Shown: piece after piece, positions 20,905-29,510 of the stretch | How the letters are laid out: every line of letters begins with the position of its first letter | Position numbering within the stretch: position 1 is the first letter of the stretch | DNA from: Methanococcoides orientis | Lineage (GTDB): Archaea > Halobacteriota > Methanosarcinia > Methanosarcinales > Methanosarcinaceae | Direction: 5' to 3' | NCBI RefSeq assembly: GCF_021184045.1 | Contig: NZ_CP073710.1 | Span: 1,002,685 to 1,066,684, forward strand | Length of the DNA: 64,000 nt | Notes under the pieces: model-generated | What the model was told of the DNA's origin: nothing | Databases searched by the model: none | What the model saw: only the letters and a program-made list of their open reading frames with translations | Made by a program: the position numbers and the translations under genes

Positions 20905-21288
20905 TTATTCTTCATCGCCACAGCAAGTACAGGAAACATTACCTTTGAGGATCTCCTTCCAATCCCCAATTACATCATGTGTCCAGCAGTCATCAGCGCC
21001 TGCCGCCTCTCTCATTGTAAGGGCAAATATGTATGATAGTTCCTTGACAGTGGCCCCGGCCTCAAGAGCACCTTTGAAATGTTTGAGCACACAGGGTTTT
21101 GATCTTGCCTTGATGGAAAGAGCAAAACAGATGAACTGATATGTCTTTTCATCAATGGTTCTATTATCGGCATACAACTTGTCGATCTCATCAAGCTTTT
21201 CCGTAAATTCCGGGAAGAATTCTTCTAACATCCTCATTTTGATCCAAACCTTCGTTTCAGTTGTAATAGCATACTGGTATTGTGCCAA
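20905..21288 (-). CDS. Carboxymuconolactone decarboxylase (AhpD-like) family protein
   Basis: Up to 127 residues with the AhpD/CMD helical core (TYQFICFALSIKARSKPCVLKHFKGALEAGATVKEL). The family's redox motif CxxCxxxH is incomplete: only Cys-x3-His remains, with Ser-Lys-Pro in place of the first Cys region. A new Cys-rich end, CTCCGDEE, follows. Function may therefore differ from peroxidase-type AhpD. The frame opens with TTG at 21288; the ATG at 21237 (MRMLEEF), preceded by GAAGG, begins right at the domain and may be the true start. A second CMD protein with an intact motif lies at 37980. Confidence 0.8.
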   Translation of the reverse strand: MAQYQYAITTETKVWIKMRMLEEFFPEFTEKLDEIDKLYADNRTIDEKTYQFICFALSIKARSKPCVLKHFKGALEAGATVKELSYIFALTMREAAGADDCWTHDVIGDWKEILKGNVSCTCCGDEE

Positions 21289-21388
21289 TATACAAAATAA
21301 GAATGAAAATTATAGAAACTTAAAAGCAGCGCTTCAAATGTTCTTGAAATATCATAGTAAAAAAGAATGAAAAAAGAAATAAGGATAC

Positions 21389-21520
21389 TTACTTCTTTTT
21401 CTCTTTTGCAAGCTTCTTCTTAGCAGATGCATCACCAGCAGCTGCTTTCTTTTCAAGCTCAGCGAGTTTTTCTTTCTTCTTTCCGCTCTTCCTTGCCAGA
21501 TCCTTCTTAGACATTGCCAT
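21389..21520 (-). CDS. Small lysine-rich protein (43 residues)
   Basis: A short open frame with ATG at 21520 (a second ATG at 21514) and TAA. The product is about 40% Lys, with Ala and Glu, and looks like one long helix (SKKDLARKSGKKKEKLAELE ... KKKLAKEKKK). It should be strongly basic and could bind nucleic acid or ribosomes, but I do not recognise a family. Codon use fits the genome, and the region has no other explanation, so I consider it a real gene. No strong ribosome binding site is visible. Confidence 0.65.
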   Translation of the reverse strand: MAMSKKDLARKSGKKKEKLAELEKKAAAGDASAKKKLAKEKKK

Positions 21521-21631
21521 AGGGTTTATCTCTTGAAGTCCAAACTATTTAAAATGATGGCATTCGTCTTTTATATTGATAGATTTCATCTTCTTAGAAA
21601 CTTTAAAATTTAAGAACGTACCATCTTATGT

Positions 21632-22465
21632 ATGGACATTAACAGGATAACATCCATCAATCGTCCACTTGATCCGGCCTATCCCACCAACCGTCTGATA
21701 ATATGGATCTTTGTAATTGTACTGGTAGTTGCTTCATTATTCCATTTAAGCCTCAACAATACCATCATCATTTCAATGATATATGGTATAACAGGAGGAA
21801 CATCCATATTTCTGGTCTGGGCAATCTCAAGAGAAGTTGACCCTGACCACGATATAGCTGCCTTTGTTCCTGTTATCCTTTCATTTATTCCTGTTGTAGT
21901 CTTTGGGATACATCCAGTATTACCCTTATTGTGGCTTCTGCTCTTACTACGCATAGTAGATCGTTCGACCGGCTTAAAAGCAAGACCATTCGATACAATA
22001 TCTGTGCTTCTACTCAGTTTATTTCTCACCTACCAACTGACCTGGATATTTGGAATAATAACAACTACTGCGTTTTTTCTTGACAGCAGAGCATCTTCAC
22101 CAAACCAGATTCATTTGGTCGCATCAATACTTATGCTAGTTGTATCTGTATTCAGCATCTTCGAGGGAAACAGTACTGCAATTGAAGATATAACATTGAT
22201 AGAGATCACTGCTTTACTTTCCATGGTAATATTATTCATTCCTTCTATCCTTGATTCCCGGAAACTAAAAAGCAAAGGCGATATGACTGGCGAATCTCTT
22301 GATACATTAAGAGTGAAAATGGGGAAGATACTGTTAATAGTAACTGCAATACTTTTCCTTTTAACAAATGTCGGATCTGCTAATCTCTGGTCTCTTCTAT
22401 GGTGTATTGCGACAGGAATTGGCTTATATCGTATTCTTATCGGAGATCAGACTGTTAAACTTTGA
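21632..22465 (+). CDS. Uncharacterised multi-pass membrane protein
   Basis: A 277-residue hydrophobic protein with about eight predicted membrane segments, beginning LIIWIFVIVLVVASLFHL. An internal region (PLLWLLLLLRIVDRSTGL) has a conserved-looking Arg-Asp pair between helices, and a polar stretch SRKLKSKGDMTGESLD separates the last two. I do not recognise a family. It is monocistronic by spacing, followed by the separately promoted lysE-type gene. Confidence 0.8.
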   Translation: MDINRITSINRPLDPAYPTNRLIIWIFVIVLVVASLFHLSLNNTIIISMIYGITGGTSIFLVWAISREVDPDHDIAAFVPVILSFIPVVVFGIHPVLPLLWLLLLLRIVDRSTGLKARPFDTISVLLLSLFLTYQLTWIFGIITTTAFFLDSRASSPNQIHLVASILMLVVSVFSIFEGNSTAIEDITLIEITALLSMVILFIPSILDSRKLKSKGDMTGESLDTLRVKMGKILLIVTAILFLLTNVGSANLWSLLWCIATGIGLYRILIGDQTVKL

Positions 22466-22513
22466 ATACATATTATGGCATAAAGTAAAAATATAGGGAC
22501 GCTGCGGCATAGG

Positions 22514-22545
22514 TCTATATATAGGTTCATTTTTATAAATGAACC
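22514..22545 (+). promoter_or_regulatory. TATA box with adjoining 22-bp palindrome before the LysE gene
   Basis: A TATA element at 22514-22523 is directly followed by a perfect inverted repeat at 22524-22545: 9-base arms GGTTCATTT and AAATGAACC around TTAT. It ends 22 bases before the ATG at 22568 and covers the expected transcription start. This is the classic position of a repressor operator in archaea; the regulator is not known. Confidence 0.6.
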
Positions 22546-22567
22546 ATATAATCAGGTCCCCGATATT

Positions 22568-23215
22568 ATGATAGAACTTATCAAAGCACTTGCCCTGGGA
22601 TTTACAATTGGCATTTCTGCTGCACTTATTCCAGGACCCATGATGTTCGCCACGATAGGAATATCACTTGAAAAGGGCTGGCGCACAGGACCATTTATTT
22701 TCCTTGGACACTCACTGGTAGAGATATCCATAATACTCCTGATAATTGGCGGTATTTCATCCTTTATCGGAAGAAGTACCATTGCATACATGTCAATTGT
22801 TGGTGGTATTATAATGATATTATTTGGACTGATAATCTTTAAAACCGCAAAAAGTGTTTCAACGATGGACATCACCGGAACGGCCAGTAAGATCAGGATA
22901 TCGAAGAGTCCGATCCTTGCGGGCATCCTTACTTCCGCACTTAATCCAACTTATGTGCTCTGGTGGCTTACAGCAGGCAGTGCCATAATACTTCAGGAAT
23001 ACCTTATAGGAACGATTGCTATAATTGCATTTGTCGCCGGTCACTGGCTGGCAGACCTTAGTTACCTTGTTGTAGTATCATCATCCACATCCAGAGGAAA
23101 GGATTTCATCTCCAGAAGGAGTCACACAAAAGTACTCTATTTCTGTGGAAGTTTCATGATGATCTTCGGTATCTGGTTCATCTTTAACTACAACAACCTC
23201 TCTGCAATGTTATGA
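22568..23215 (+). CDS. LysE/RhtB family amino-acid exporter
   Basis: A 215-residue membrane protein with six hydrophobic segments and the LysE family N-terminus (LALGFTIGISAALIPGPMMFATI, with the Gly-Pro bend). A second conserved part, AGILTSALNPTYVLWWL, is the family's Asn-Pro motif. Members export amino acids or related compounds. The substrate cannot be read from sequence. An operator-like palindrome at the promoter suggests that expression is regulated, perhaps by the exported compound. Confidence 0.88.
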   Translation: MIELIKALALGFTIGISAALIPGPMMFATIGISLEKGWRTGPFIFLGHSLVEISIILLIIGGISSFIGRSTIAYMSIVGGIIMILFGLIIFKTAKSVSTMDITGTASKIRISKSPILAGILTSALNPTYVLWWLTAGSAIILQEYLIGTIAIIAFVAGHWLADLSYLVVVSSSTSRGKDFISRRSHTKVLYFCGSFMMIFGIWFIFNYNNLSAML

Positions 23216-23321
23216 TGTTGGTATTACTACTATTATATGGAAATCGAGTTTGAAAAGAATAACAGATTTAAATATTCAAGAATTACTGAACAGGAAATAA
23301 AAAAGATATAAAAAAGAAAGG

Positions 23322-24176
23322 TCAGATGAACCTGTCAAGCAGTTCATCTACTTTTTGAGGATCACTTTTATTTCTTACTAATGTCCCGGACTTAAGAACA
23401 TCAAGGTGGTCCTCGAAAGTTGGTTTCTCATTTACATAAAAAATACCGAGAGGTATCTTTTCTCCCCATTCCAGAGACTTTTCGAAAGCTTTCACCCTAT
23501 CATTAGGATCGTGGTCTCCTTCTTCCATCTTATATACTCTTTCTGAATACCAGCTGAAAGTGTTGAGCTTATTAAAGGAAATACATGGCTGAAGTACGTC
23601 CACCAGGGAGAATCCCTTGTGCTGGATAGCCTTTTTGATAAGCTCAGTAAGATGAGCAACATCACCTGCAAAGCCCCTGCTTACAAATGAACAATCAAGG
23701 GAAATTGCAAGCGACAATGGGTTTAGCGGAGTATTGAACACGCCATGCGTCTGTACCTTTGTCTTCATCCCGAGCTCACTTGTAGGTGAAGCCTGTCCTT
23801 TGGTAAGACCATATATCTGATTGTCGTGAACAATCAGAGTGATATTAGGGTTTCTCCTTACATTATGCAGGAAATGATTACCACCTTCCCCATAGCAATC
23901 ACCATCTCCTGTAACTGCAAGTACGGTTAATTCATGGTTGGCTAACTTCGCTCCTATTGCAGGAGGCAGGGACCTGCCATGAAGTCCGTTGAAGACATTG
24001 CATTTCAGGTAATGTGGCAATTTACTTGACTGGCCAATACCTGATGTGAGCAACACTTCATCCGGCGACTTGCCAAGCTCTGCAAGAGCACGCTTGACTG
24101 CCTTGAGTATCATAAAGTTCCCGCAACCGGGACACCATTCCGTTTCAAATTCACCATAATCTTCAACACTGACCAT
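23322..24176 (-). CDS. 2-oxoacid:ferredoxin oxidoreductase, beta subunit
   Basis: A 284-residue beta subunit. Cys15 and Cys18 (WCPGCGNF) with later Cys residues (KCNVFNG, QPCISFN) can bind the 4Fe-4S cluster. The thiamine diphosphate and Mg2+ site is TGDGDCYGEGGNH. The enzyme decarboxylates a 2-oxoacid and reduces ferredoxin, or runs in reverse to fix CO2. This two-subunit form (fused gamma-alpha plus beta) is typical of KorAB-type enzymes for 2-oxoglutarate or broad 2-oxoacids. No separate ferredoxin-like delta subunit is present. It lies one base after the alpha gene stop, clearly an operon. Confidence 0.93.
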   Translation of the reverse strand: MVSVEDYGEFETEWCPGCGNFMILKAVKRALAELGKSPDEVLLTSGIGQSSKLPHYLKCNVFNGLHGRSLPPAIGAKLANHELTVLAVTGDGDCYGEGGNHFLHNVRRNPNITLIVHDNQIYGLTKGQASPTSELGMKTKVQTHGVFNTPLNPLSLAISLDCSFVSRGFAGDVAHLTELIKKAIQHKGFSLVDVLQPCISFNKLNTFSWYSERVYKMEEGDHDPNDRVKAFEKSLEWGEKIPLGIFYVNEKPTFEDHLDVLKSGTLVRNKSDPQKVDELLDRFI

Positions 24177-24177
24177 A

Positions 24178-25914
24178 TCAGATCACCCCCTTTTCCCTCA
24201 TGGAACGTATTATCGATTCAGGACTGTATGGTTTCCCATCAGACCTAAGGACATTTTCAGAAACATGCAGGCCAGTTTCAGATTCAAGTAACTTCGCAAA
24301 CTGTCCCGTTGCATTGTTCTCCACGCAGACAATGGTTTCTGAATTACCAAGAATATTTTTGGTAGCCTCTAAAGGCAGAGGAAAAACATGAGTGAAGTGC
24401 AAATGATTCACCGAATGACCTTCGCTTATGAGAATATTAACCACTTCCATAAGAGGACCGTATGTAGAACCCCATCCAACAAGTGTGATCCTGGCATCTT
24501 TAGGGCCATACTGATGCGGAGGTTCCATATCCTCCCTCAAAAGATCGAGCTTTTTCATCCTCTTTTCATTCATAAGAATCCGGTTCTCGATGGTCTGGTC
24601 AATATGACCATATTCATTGTGTTCATCACTATCAGCTACGACCACTTTTCCTGCCTGCCCGGGTATCGCACGTAGCGAGATCCCTGTTGGTGTTAGTTCA
24701 TAGCGCTTATACTCATCTGTGTCAGCCAGTTCTTCATCAGACATAAGATACCTTGCCACCTTCACCTTCGAGGGATCAAACCTCTGACATGTGAAAAGTG
24801 AATCTGCAAGATACTGGTCGCTCATGATAAAGACCGGTATCTGGTACTTGTCAGCAATGTTGAAAGCTTCAGCTGTCATATAGAAACAATCATCAGGTGT
24901 TCCGGGTGCCAATACACAGCGAGGGAACTCACCCTGTGCTGCGGTCAGCACGAACTGAAGATCACCCTGCTCGGTCATGGTAGGAAGACCGGTAGCAGGC
25001 CCGGGACGCTGGGACAGGAATATTACAGCAGGCGTCTCTGTGATGCCGGAAAGGCCTAAGGCTTCTGACATCAGGCAAAATCCACCGCCTGAGGTTGTTG
25101 TCATTGCCCTTGCGCCGGCAAAGGAAGCACCAAGCACCATGTTCAAGGCAGCGATCTCGTCTTCCGCCTGCTCGACCACGACATTGAAATCATCAGCATT
25201 TGCAGCCACATAGGTCATGACACCTGTAGAAGGTGTCATCGGATATGCTGCAAGGAACTGTACTCCTGCAGCCAGTGCTCCCAGTCCCACAGCATCGTTT
25301 CCTGCGATAAGCATCCTTCCGTCCTTGTCCGTTGGTTCACTTACCGTGAACTTGCAGCCTGAAGAAAAATTCTTCTTTGCATAATCATAACCTGCACGTG
25401 CTGCCTTGATGTTGTTATCAACGATCTCATCGCCTTTTTTCTTGAAAACTTCAGCCAGGACCTTTGCAAGATAATCAAATTCAAAGCACATCACACCAAG
25501 AGCAGCACCACTTGCGACAGAATTGGAATATATCTTGTTCCCGCAGACATCTTTTGCGATCTTCAGCATCGGCACATGGAAAAAGATACCATTGTTGTTA
25601 TCGTTGTTGTTATTGATCTTAATGACATCGTTGTCAAATATGATGACACCATCGAACATTTCCTCGATCTGCTCCTCAATGGACTCTTCATCAAGAGCTA
25701 TCAGGATATCCACTTTCTCGGGCATTGCTCTGATAGGCTCATCGCTCACACGTAGCTGGAACGTATTATGTCCGCCTCTCACTCTTGAAAGATAGAACTG
25801 GGTGGCAAAAACATTGAAACCGCTTTTCTTGAAGGTCTTTGCCAGTGCAACACCTATGGTCTGTAAACCCTGACCTGCGGCTCCGCCTACTTTTATTACA
25901 AGATCTGTACTCAT
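24178..25914 (-). CDS. 2-oxoacid:ferredoxin oxidoreductase, fused gamma-alpha subunit
   Basis: A 578-residue fusion. The gamma domain (about 1-190) begins KVGGAAGQGLQTIG. The alpha pyrimidine-binding domain (from about 205) contains AAYPMTPSTGVMTY and TTSGGGFCLMSEALG, and the C-terminal transketolase-like domain ends the protein. It works with the beta subunit downstream. An Asn-rich run (KINNNNDNNNNG, about residues 98-110) lies between two strands of the gamma domain, an unusual low-complexity insert. Possible substrates are 2-oxoglutarate or other 2-oxoacids. With the nearby aconitase gene, a role in the 2-oxoglutarate branch is possible but not shown. Confidence 0.92.
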   Translation of the reverse strand: MSTDLVIKVGGAAGQGLQTIGVALAKTFKKSGFNVFATQFYLSRVRGGHNTFQLRVSDEPIRAMPEKVDILIALDEESIEEQIEEMFDGVIIFDNDVIKINNNNDNNNGIFFHVPMLKIAKDVCGNKIYSNSVASGAALGVMCFEFDYLAKVLAEVFKKKGDEIVDNNIKAARAGYDYAKKNFSSGCKFTVSEPTDKDGRMLIAGNDAVGLGALAAGVQFLAAYPMTPSTGVMTYVAANADDFNVVVEQAEDEIAALNMVLGASFAGARAMTTTSGGGFCLMSEALGLSGITETPAVIFLSQRPGPATGLPTMTEQGDLQFVLTAAQGEFPRCVLAPGTPDDCFYMTAEAFNIADKYQIPVFIMSDQYLADSLFTCQRFDPSKVKVARYLMSDEELADTDEYKRYELTPTGISLRAIPGQAGKVVVADSDEHNEYGHIDQTIENRILMNEKRMKKLDLLREDMEPPHQYGPKDARITLVGWGSTYGPLMEVVNILISEGHSVNHLHFTHVFPLPLEATKNILGNSETIVCVENNATGQFAKLLESETGLHVSENVLRSDGKPYSPESIIRSMREKGVI

Positions 25915-26011
25915 TTTGTTTCCCCTTTAGTGCAATTGTAGATCAGATAGGATCAGGTTCGATAAAACTTAGAAGGCTGACCAACAGCCCTGATCCGGAT
26001 CAAATATGACC

Positions 26012-26383
26012 TTACTTTGCGTTCTCATTTACTTCCCATAAACCGAAGGTGTTCGCCTCGGTATCCATACAAACTGCAAGATAGCCCCAACCTGGCACGG
26101 GCATCTTTGGTTGTAGCACCATACCCCCGAGTTCCTTCACATGATCGCAGTACTCATCCACCGAAGTTACTTCAACGAAATTGGTTATCCTCTGATCAGG
26201 ACTGCCACGAGGCCCCATACCCCCACCAAGACCTGGTTGACCTTCAAGGTCTGTGGTCTCGATGAAATAATAATCAAAAGCCCCATCCACTTTCTCGATC
26301 TTCCAGCCAAAAAGCTCACTGTAGAACTTCTTTGCCCGCTCAGGATCATCAACTGGCAGGTCAAAATGTGCAATCGTTGGCAT
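26012..26383 (-). CDS. VOC family (glyoxalase-like) protein
   Basis: A 123-residue vicinal oxygen chelate fold protein: IAHFDLPVDDPERAKKFYSELFGW at the N-terminus and ACMDTEANTFGLWEVN at the C-terminus, typical of the glyoxalase/bleomycin-resistance-like superfamily. The His and the C-terminal Glu could contribute metal ligands, but many relatives of this subgroup have no known reaction. It lies upstream of the oxidoreductase operon on the same strand, with 97 bases between. Confidence 0.85.
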   Translation of the reverse strand: MPTIAHFDLPVDDPERAKKFYSELFGWKIEKVDGAFDYYFIETTDLEGQPGLGGGMGPRGSPDQRITNFVEVTSVDEYCDHVKELGGMVLQPKMPVPGWGYLAVCMDTEANTFGLWEVNENAK

Positions 26384-26449
26384 ACATTATCACTCCCAGA
26401 TAAAATATGCCTTTGAACTGATTTAAATTTTATGTAGAGAACATATCAT

Positions 26450-26659
26450 TCAATAATCATACAAAATATCCCTGTTGATATCCTCAAGGCTATTCCAAGC
26501 CGTCATGATCATAGCCTTTTCAATATCCGATTTCATGTACTCGATCCTTCAACAATACTCGGGAGCACTTCAGCAACACCGGGAGTGGAATCAAGCACAC
26601 GTTCTCCATGGTTTGAGATGCCTATTATGTCAGCTCCGGATTCTTTGATAAGGTCTTAT
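26450..26659 (-). pseudogene. Relic of an FMN-dependent alpha-hydroxy-acid dehydrogenase
   Basis: Two pieces of one protein lie side by side. The first encodes SGADIIGISNHGERVLDSTP and then VAEVLPSIVEG, the SNHGGR-x-LD signature region of FMN-dependent alpha-hydroxy-acid dehydrogenases, ending in TGA. The second encodes KSDIEKAMIMTAWNSLEDIN and RDILYDY, which looks like the family's C-terminal helix (elsewhere EL-x3-M-x-LTG-x3-I-x3-I). The barrel section between them, including the second FMN-phosphate loop, is missing, and everything upstream is lost. The active-site Gly of NHGGR is now Glu. I infer a dead gene with large deletions. Confidence 0.65.
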
Positions 26660-26679
26660 AGAAATTGAAATGAAAATAA

Positions 26680-26726
26680 TAAGAAAAAAAGAAAAAAAGG
26701 TGGTGAATGGGCTTTGTGTGCCCATT
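26680..26726 (-). terminator. Terminator of the aconitase gene
   Basis: On the minus strand a perfect 7-bp stem (AATGGGC at 26706-26712 and GCCCATT at 26720-26726, 7-base loop) is followed by a long T-rich tract (reverse complement of 26680-26700). It lies 84 bases after the acnB stop. Confidence 0.7.
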
Positions 26727-26759
26727 GCTAAATGCGCTTAAAGTTATGCGTTAAAGATT

Positions 26760-26805
26760 GTTTCACAATTGATTCTACAATTGTTTCACAGTTGGTTCTA
26801 CAGTT
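26760..26805. repeat. Tandem pair of 23-bp repeats
   Basis: Two adjoining 23-bp units (26760-26782 and 26783-26805) differ at only three positions; each holds TTTCACA and TTCTACA. They are just downstream of the acnB stop codon and upstream of its terminator. A function is not apparent. Confidence 0.8.
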
Positions 26806-26809
26806 CGTA

Positions 26810-29341
26810 TTACTGGTATTCTTCCATTTCATCGAACTGAAGATATTTGTAGATCTCATCCTGTTTTGGCTCGATCTTCTCTTTGTAAGCTTCCAGGTAC
26901 TCATCGACCGTAGGCATCCTGCCAAGGTTGGTAACGACAGCTCCAAGCTCTGCTGAGCCAAGGTAGACCTGAGCTCCGTCACCCACACGGTTGTCAAAGT
27001 TACGTGTGCTGGTGGAGAACACTGTGGATCCATCCGGTACACGGGCCTGGTTACCCATGCACAGAGAGCATCCTGCGATCTCGATGCGGGCACCGACCTG
27101 GCTGTACACTGAGAAAACTGATTCTTCTTTGAGCTGTGCCTGATCCATTTTTGTAGGTGGGCATATCCAGGTACGGACATCGGGGTTGAACTTCTGGTCA
27201 CTCCAGATCGTGGCTGCAGCACGGAAGTGTCCGATGTTCGTCATGCATGAACCTATGAAAACGTCCTGGATCTCTGTTCCTGCAACCTCGGAAAGAAGCT
27301 TGACATCGTCAGGATCATTTGGACATGCAAGGATCGGTTCCTTGATGTCTGCAAGGTCGATCTCTATGACCGCAGCGTATTCTGCATTCGGATCTGCTTT
27401 GAGCAGGCTCGGGGATTCCAGCCACTCCTCAACAGCTTCGATGCGCTTCTGGATGGTCTGTGCGTCGCGGTATCCGTCCCTGATCATCTTCTTCATCAAT
27501 GCCAGGTTGGAGCGCAGGAAAGTGGATACGGATTCCTCGCTTAGCTGGATACAACCTGCTGCGGCTGAGCGCTCTGCGGCTGAATCGGTAAGCTCGAATG
27601 CCTGCTCGGCTGTGAGGTCAGGAAGTCCTTCGATCTCGAGGATGCGACCATTGAAGATATTGATCTTGTTCTTCTTTGGCACGGTCATAAGACCCTGTTT
27701 GATAGCATAGTATGGTATAGCGTTGACAACATCACGCAGCGTAATGCCAGGATTAAGCTTACCGCTGAAACGTACCAGAACGGATTCCGGCATATCCAGA
27801 GGCATGAAACCAAGAGCTCCTGCAAAGGCTACAAGTCCAGAACCTGCCGGGAATGATATGCCTATCGGGAACCTTGTATGAGAGTCGCCACCGGTACCTA
27901 CTGTGTCCGGGACAAGCAGGCGGTTGAGCCAGCTGTGAATTACACCGTCTCCGGGTTTCAGGGATACGCCGGCACGCTCAGAAACGAAATCCGGGAGTGT
28001 TTTATGCATCTTCACGTCTGCAGGCTTAGGGTAAGCTGCGGTGTGACAGAATGACTGCATGAACATTGGAGCCTGGAACTTCAGGCAGGCAAGTTCTGTG
28101 AGTTCGTCAGCGGTCATTGGACCGGTGGTGTCCTGGGAACCTACTGTGGTCATTATCGGCTCACAGGCAGTACCTGGGAGAATTCCATCCACGCCACATG
28201 CACGACCAACGATCTTCTGTGCCAAAGAGTATCCCTGCCCTGCTTCCGGAACCGGATTATCGGGCTTTGTGAATATGTCTGTCTCAGGCAGTCCAAGTGT
28301 TTCGCGGGCCTTAGTGGTCAAAGAGCGACCGATTATGAGAGGGATACGACCTCCGGCACGGTATTCATCTGCTATGGTGTTGGGCTTGAGATCGAAAGTG
28401 GAGAGGACATTGCCATTCTCATCTGTTACTTCACCCTTTACGGTGTTGATGGTAACGATATCTCCCTGATCGATCTTACTGATGTCCATTTGCAGAGGCA
28501 GTGCACCTGAGTCCTCGGCTGTGTTAAAGAAGATAGGAGCTATAGCGGTTCCAATGATCACGCAGCCACGGCGTTTATTTGGAACGAACGGTATGTCCTT
28601 ACCGATGTGCCAGAGCACACTGTTGCAGGCGGATTTACGAGAGGAACCGGTTCCTACCACATCAGCTACAAAGGCGACATCGTGTCCTTCCTCGCGCCAT
28701 TCTGCCATCTCCTCAATGCCCCCTGGGAAGCGGGTCTTACCCATTTCCAGTGCATGAAGAGGTATGTCCGGGCGGCTCCATGCAGCACTTGCAGGGGAGA
28801 AATCGTCGGTGTTGATCTCGCCATCGACCTTGAATACCTTTACAGTAATGTTCTCAGGAATTCCCGGTCTGCTTGTGAACCACTCAGCGTTAGCCCAGCT
28901 CTCAAGGACCTTCTTTGCGGCTTCATTTGTCTTTGACAGTTCCACTACATCGTCAAAAGCTTCGTAGACAAGAGTTATGCCTGAAAGCGCACAGGTAGCT
29001 TCATCTGCTACCTCAGTATCCCCAAGTGCTTCGATCAGATATTTGACATTGTAGCCACCGATCATGGTTCCCAGGATCCTGATGGCTTCTTTTTTGTCGA
29101 TGAGAGTTGAAGAGACTTCTCCTGAGAGAATCTTACCAAGGAAATCTGCCTTGACCTTTGCAGCTGGGTCCACACCTGGAGAGATCCGTTCCGTGAACAA
29201 GTTCAGCAGGAACTCTTCCTGGTCTGCAGGAGGATTTTGTAACAATTCACAAAGTTCAGAGGTCTGTTCCGGATTCAGAGGAAGTGAGGGAATTCCCTGT
29301 GCGTTCCTCTCTTCTTCGTGTTTTAGATAAGCTTCGATCAT
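26810..29341 (-). CDS. acnB: Aconitate hydratase B
   Basis: An 843-residue AcnB-type aconitase: the N-terminal HEAT-like domain (MIEAYLKHEEERNAQG), the swivel domain (about 165-380) ahead of the catalytic domains, a GGDSHTRFP motif, and the cluster Cys in GSCMTNIGHF and in CSLCMGN, which together hold the 4Fe-4S cluster. It interconverts citrate and isocitrate in the partial oxidative branch leading to 2-oxoglutarate and glutamate. AcnB is the bacterial type, and its presence in a methanogen suggests an old transfer. The frame is intact, with a probable terminator downstream. Confidence 0.95.
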   Translation of the reverse strand: MIEAYLKHEEERNAQGIPSLPLNPEQTSELCELLQNPPADQEEFLLNLFTERISPGVDPAAKVKADFLGKILSGEVSSTLIDKKEAIRILGTMIGGYNVKYLIEALGDTEVADEATCALSGITLVYEAFDDVVELSKTNEAAKKVLESWANAEWFTSRPGIPENITVKVFKVDGEINTDDFSPASAAWSRPDIPLHALEMGKTRFPGGIEEMAEWREEGHDVAFVADVVGTGSSRKSACNSVLWHIGKDIPFVPNKRRGCVIIGTAIAPIFFNTAEDSGALPLQMDISKIDQGDIVTINTVKGEVTDENGNVLSTFDLKPNTIADEYRAGGRIPLIIGRSLTTKARETLGLPETDIFTKPDNPVPEAGQGYSLAQKIVGRACGVDGILPGTACEPIMTTVGSQDTTGPMTADELTELACLKFQAPMFMQSFCHTAAYPKPADVKMHKTLPDFVSERAGVSLKPGDGVIHSWLNRLLVPDTVGTGGDSHTRFPIGISFPAGSGLVAFAGALGFMPLDMPESVLVRFSGKLNPGITLRDVVNAIPYYAIKQGLMTVPKKNKINIFNGRILEIEGLPDLTAEQAFELTDSAAERSAAAGCIQLSEESVSTFLRSNLALMKKMIRDGYRDAQTIQKRIEAVEEWLESPSLLKADPNAEYAAVIEIDLADIKEPILACPNDPDDVKLLSEVAGTEIQDVFIGSCMTNIGHFRAAATIWSDQKFNPDVRTWICPPTKMDQAQLKEESVFSVYSQVGARIEIAGCSLCMGNQARVPDGSTVFSTSTRNFDNRVGDGAQVYLGSAELGAVVTNLGRMPTVDEYLEAYKEKIEPKQDEIYKYLQFDEMEEYQ

Positions 29342-29510
29342 GTTTTATCCTCCATTAGAAATTGCGTTTTCACCGCATTGGCGGCTGAGTAGCTTTTTCC
29401 GATCTTGTTTTCTTGAAAAAAAGCATTAATTATGATATATGATGCTGATAATCGCGTTTTCTGTATATGACGTTAACGGGGCAATTACTGAAAAAAACAA
29501 CTCAAAATAC

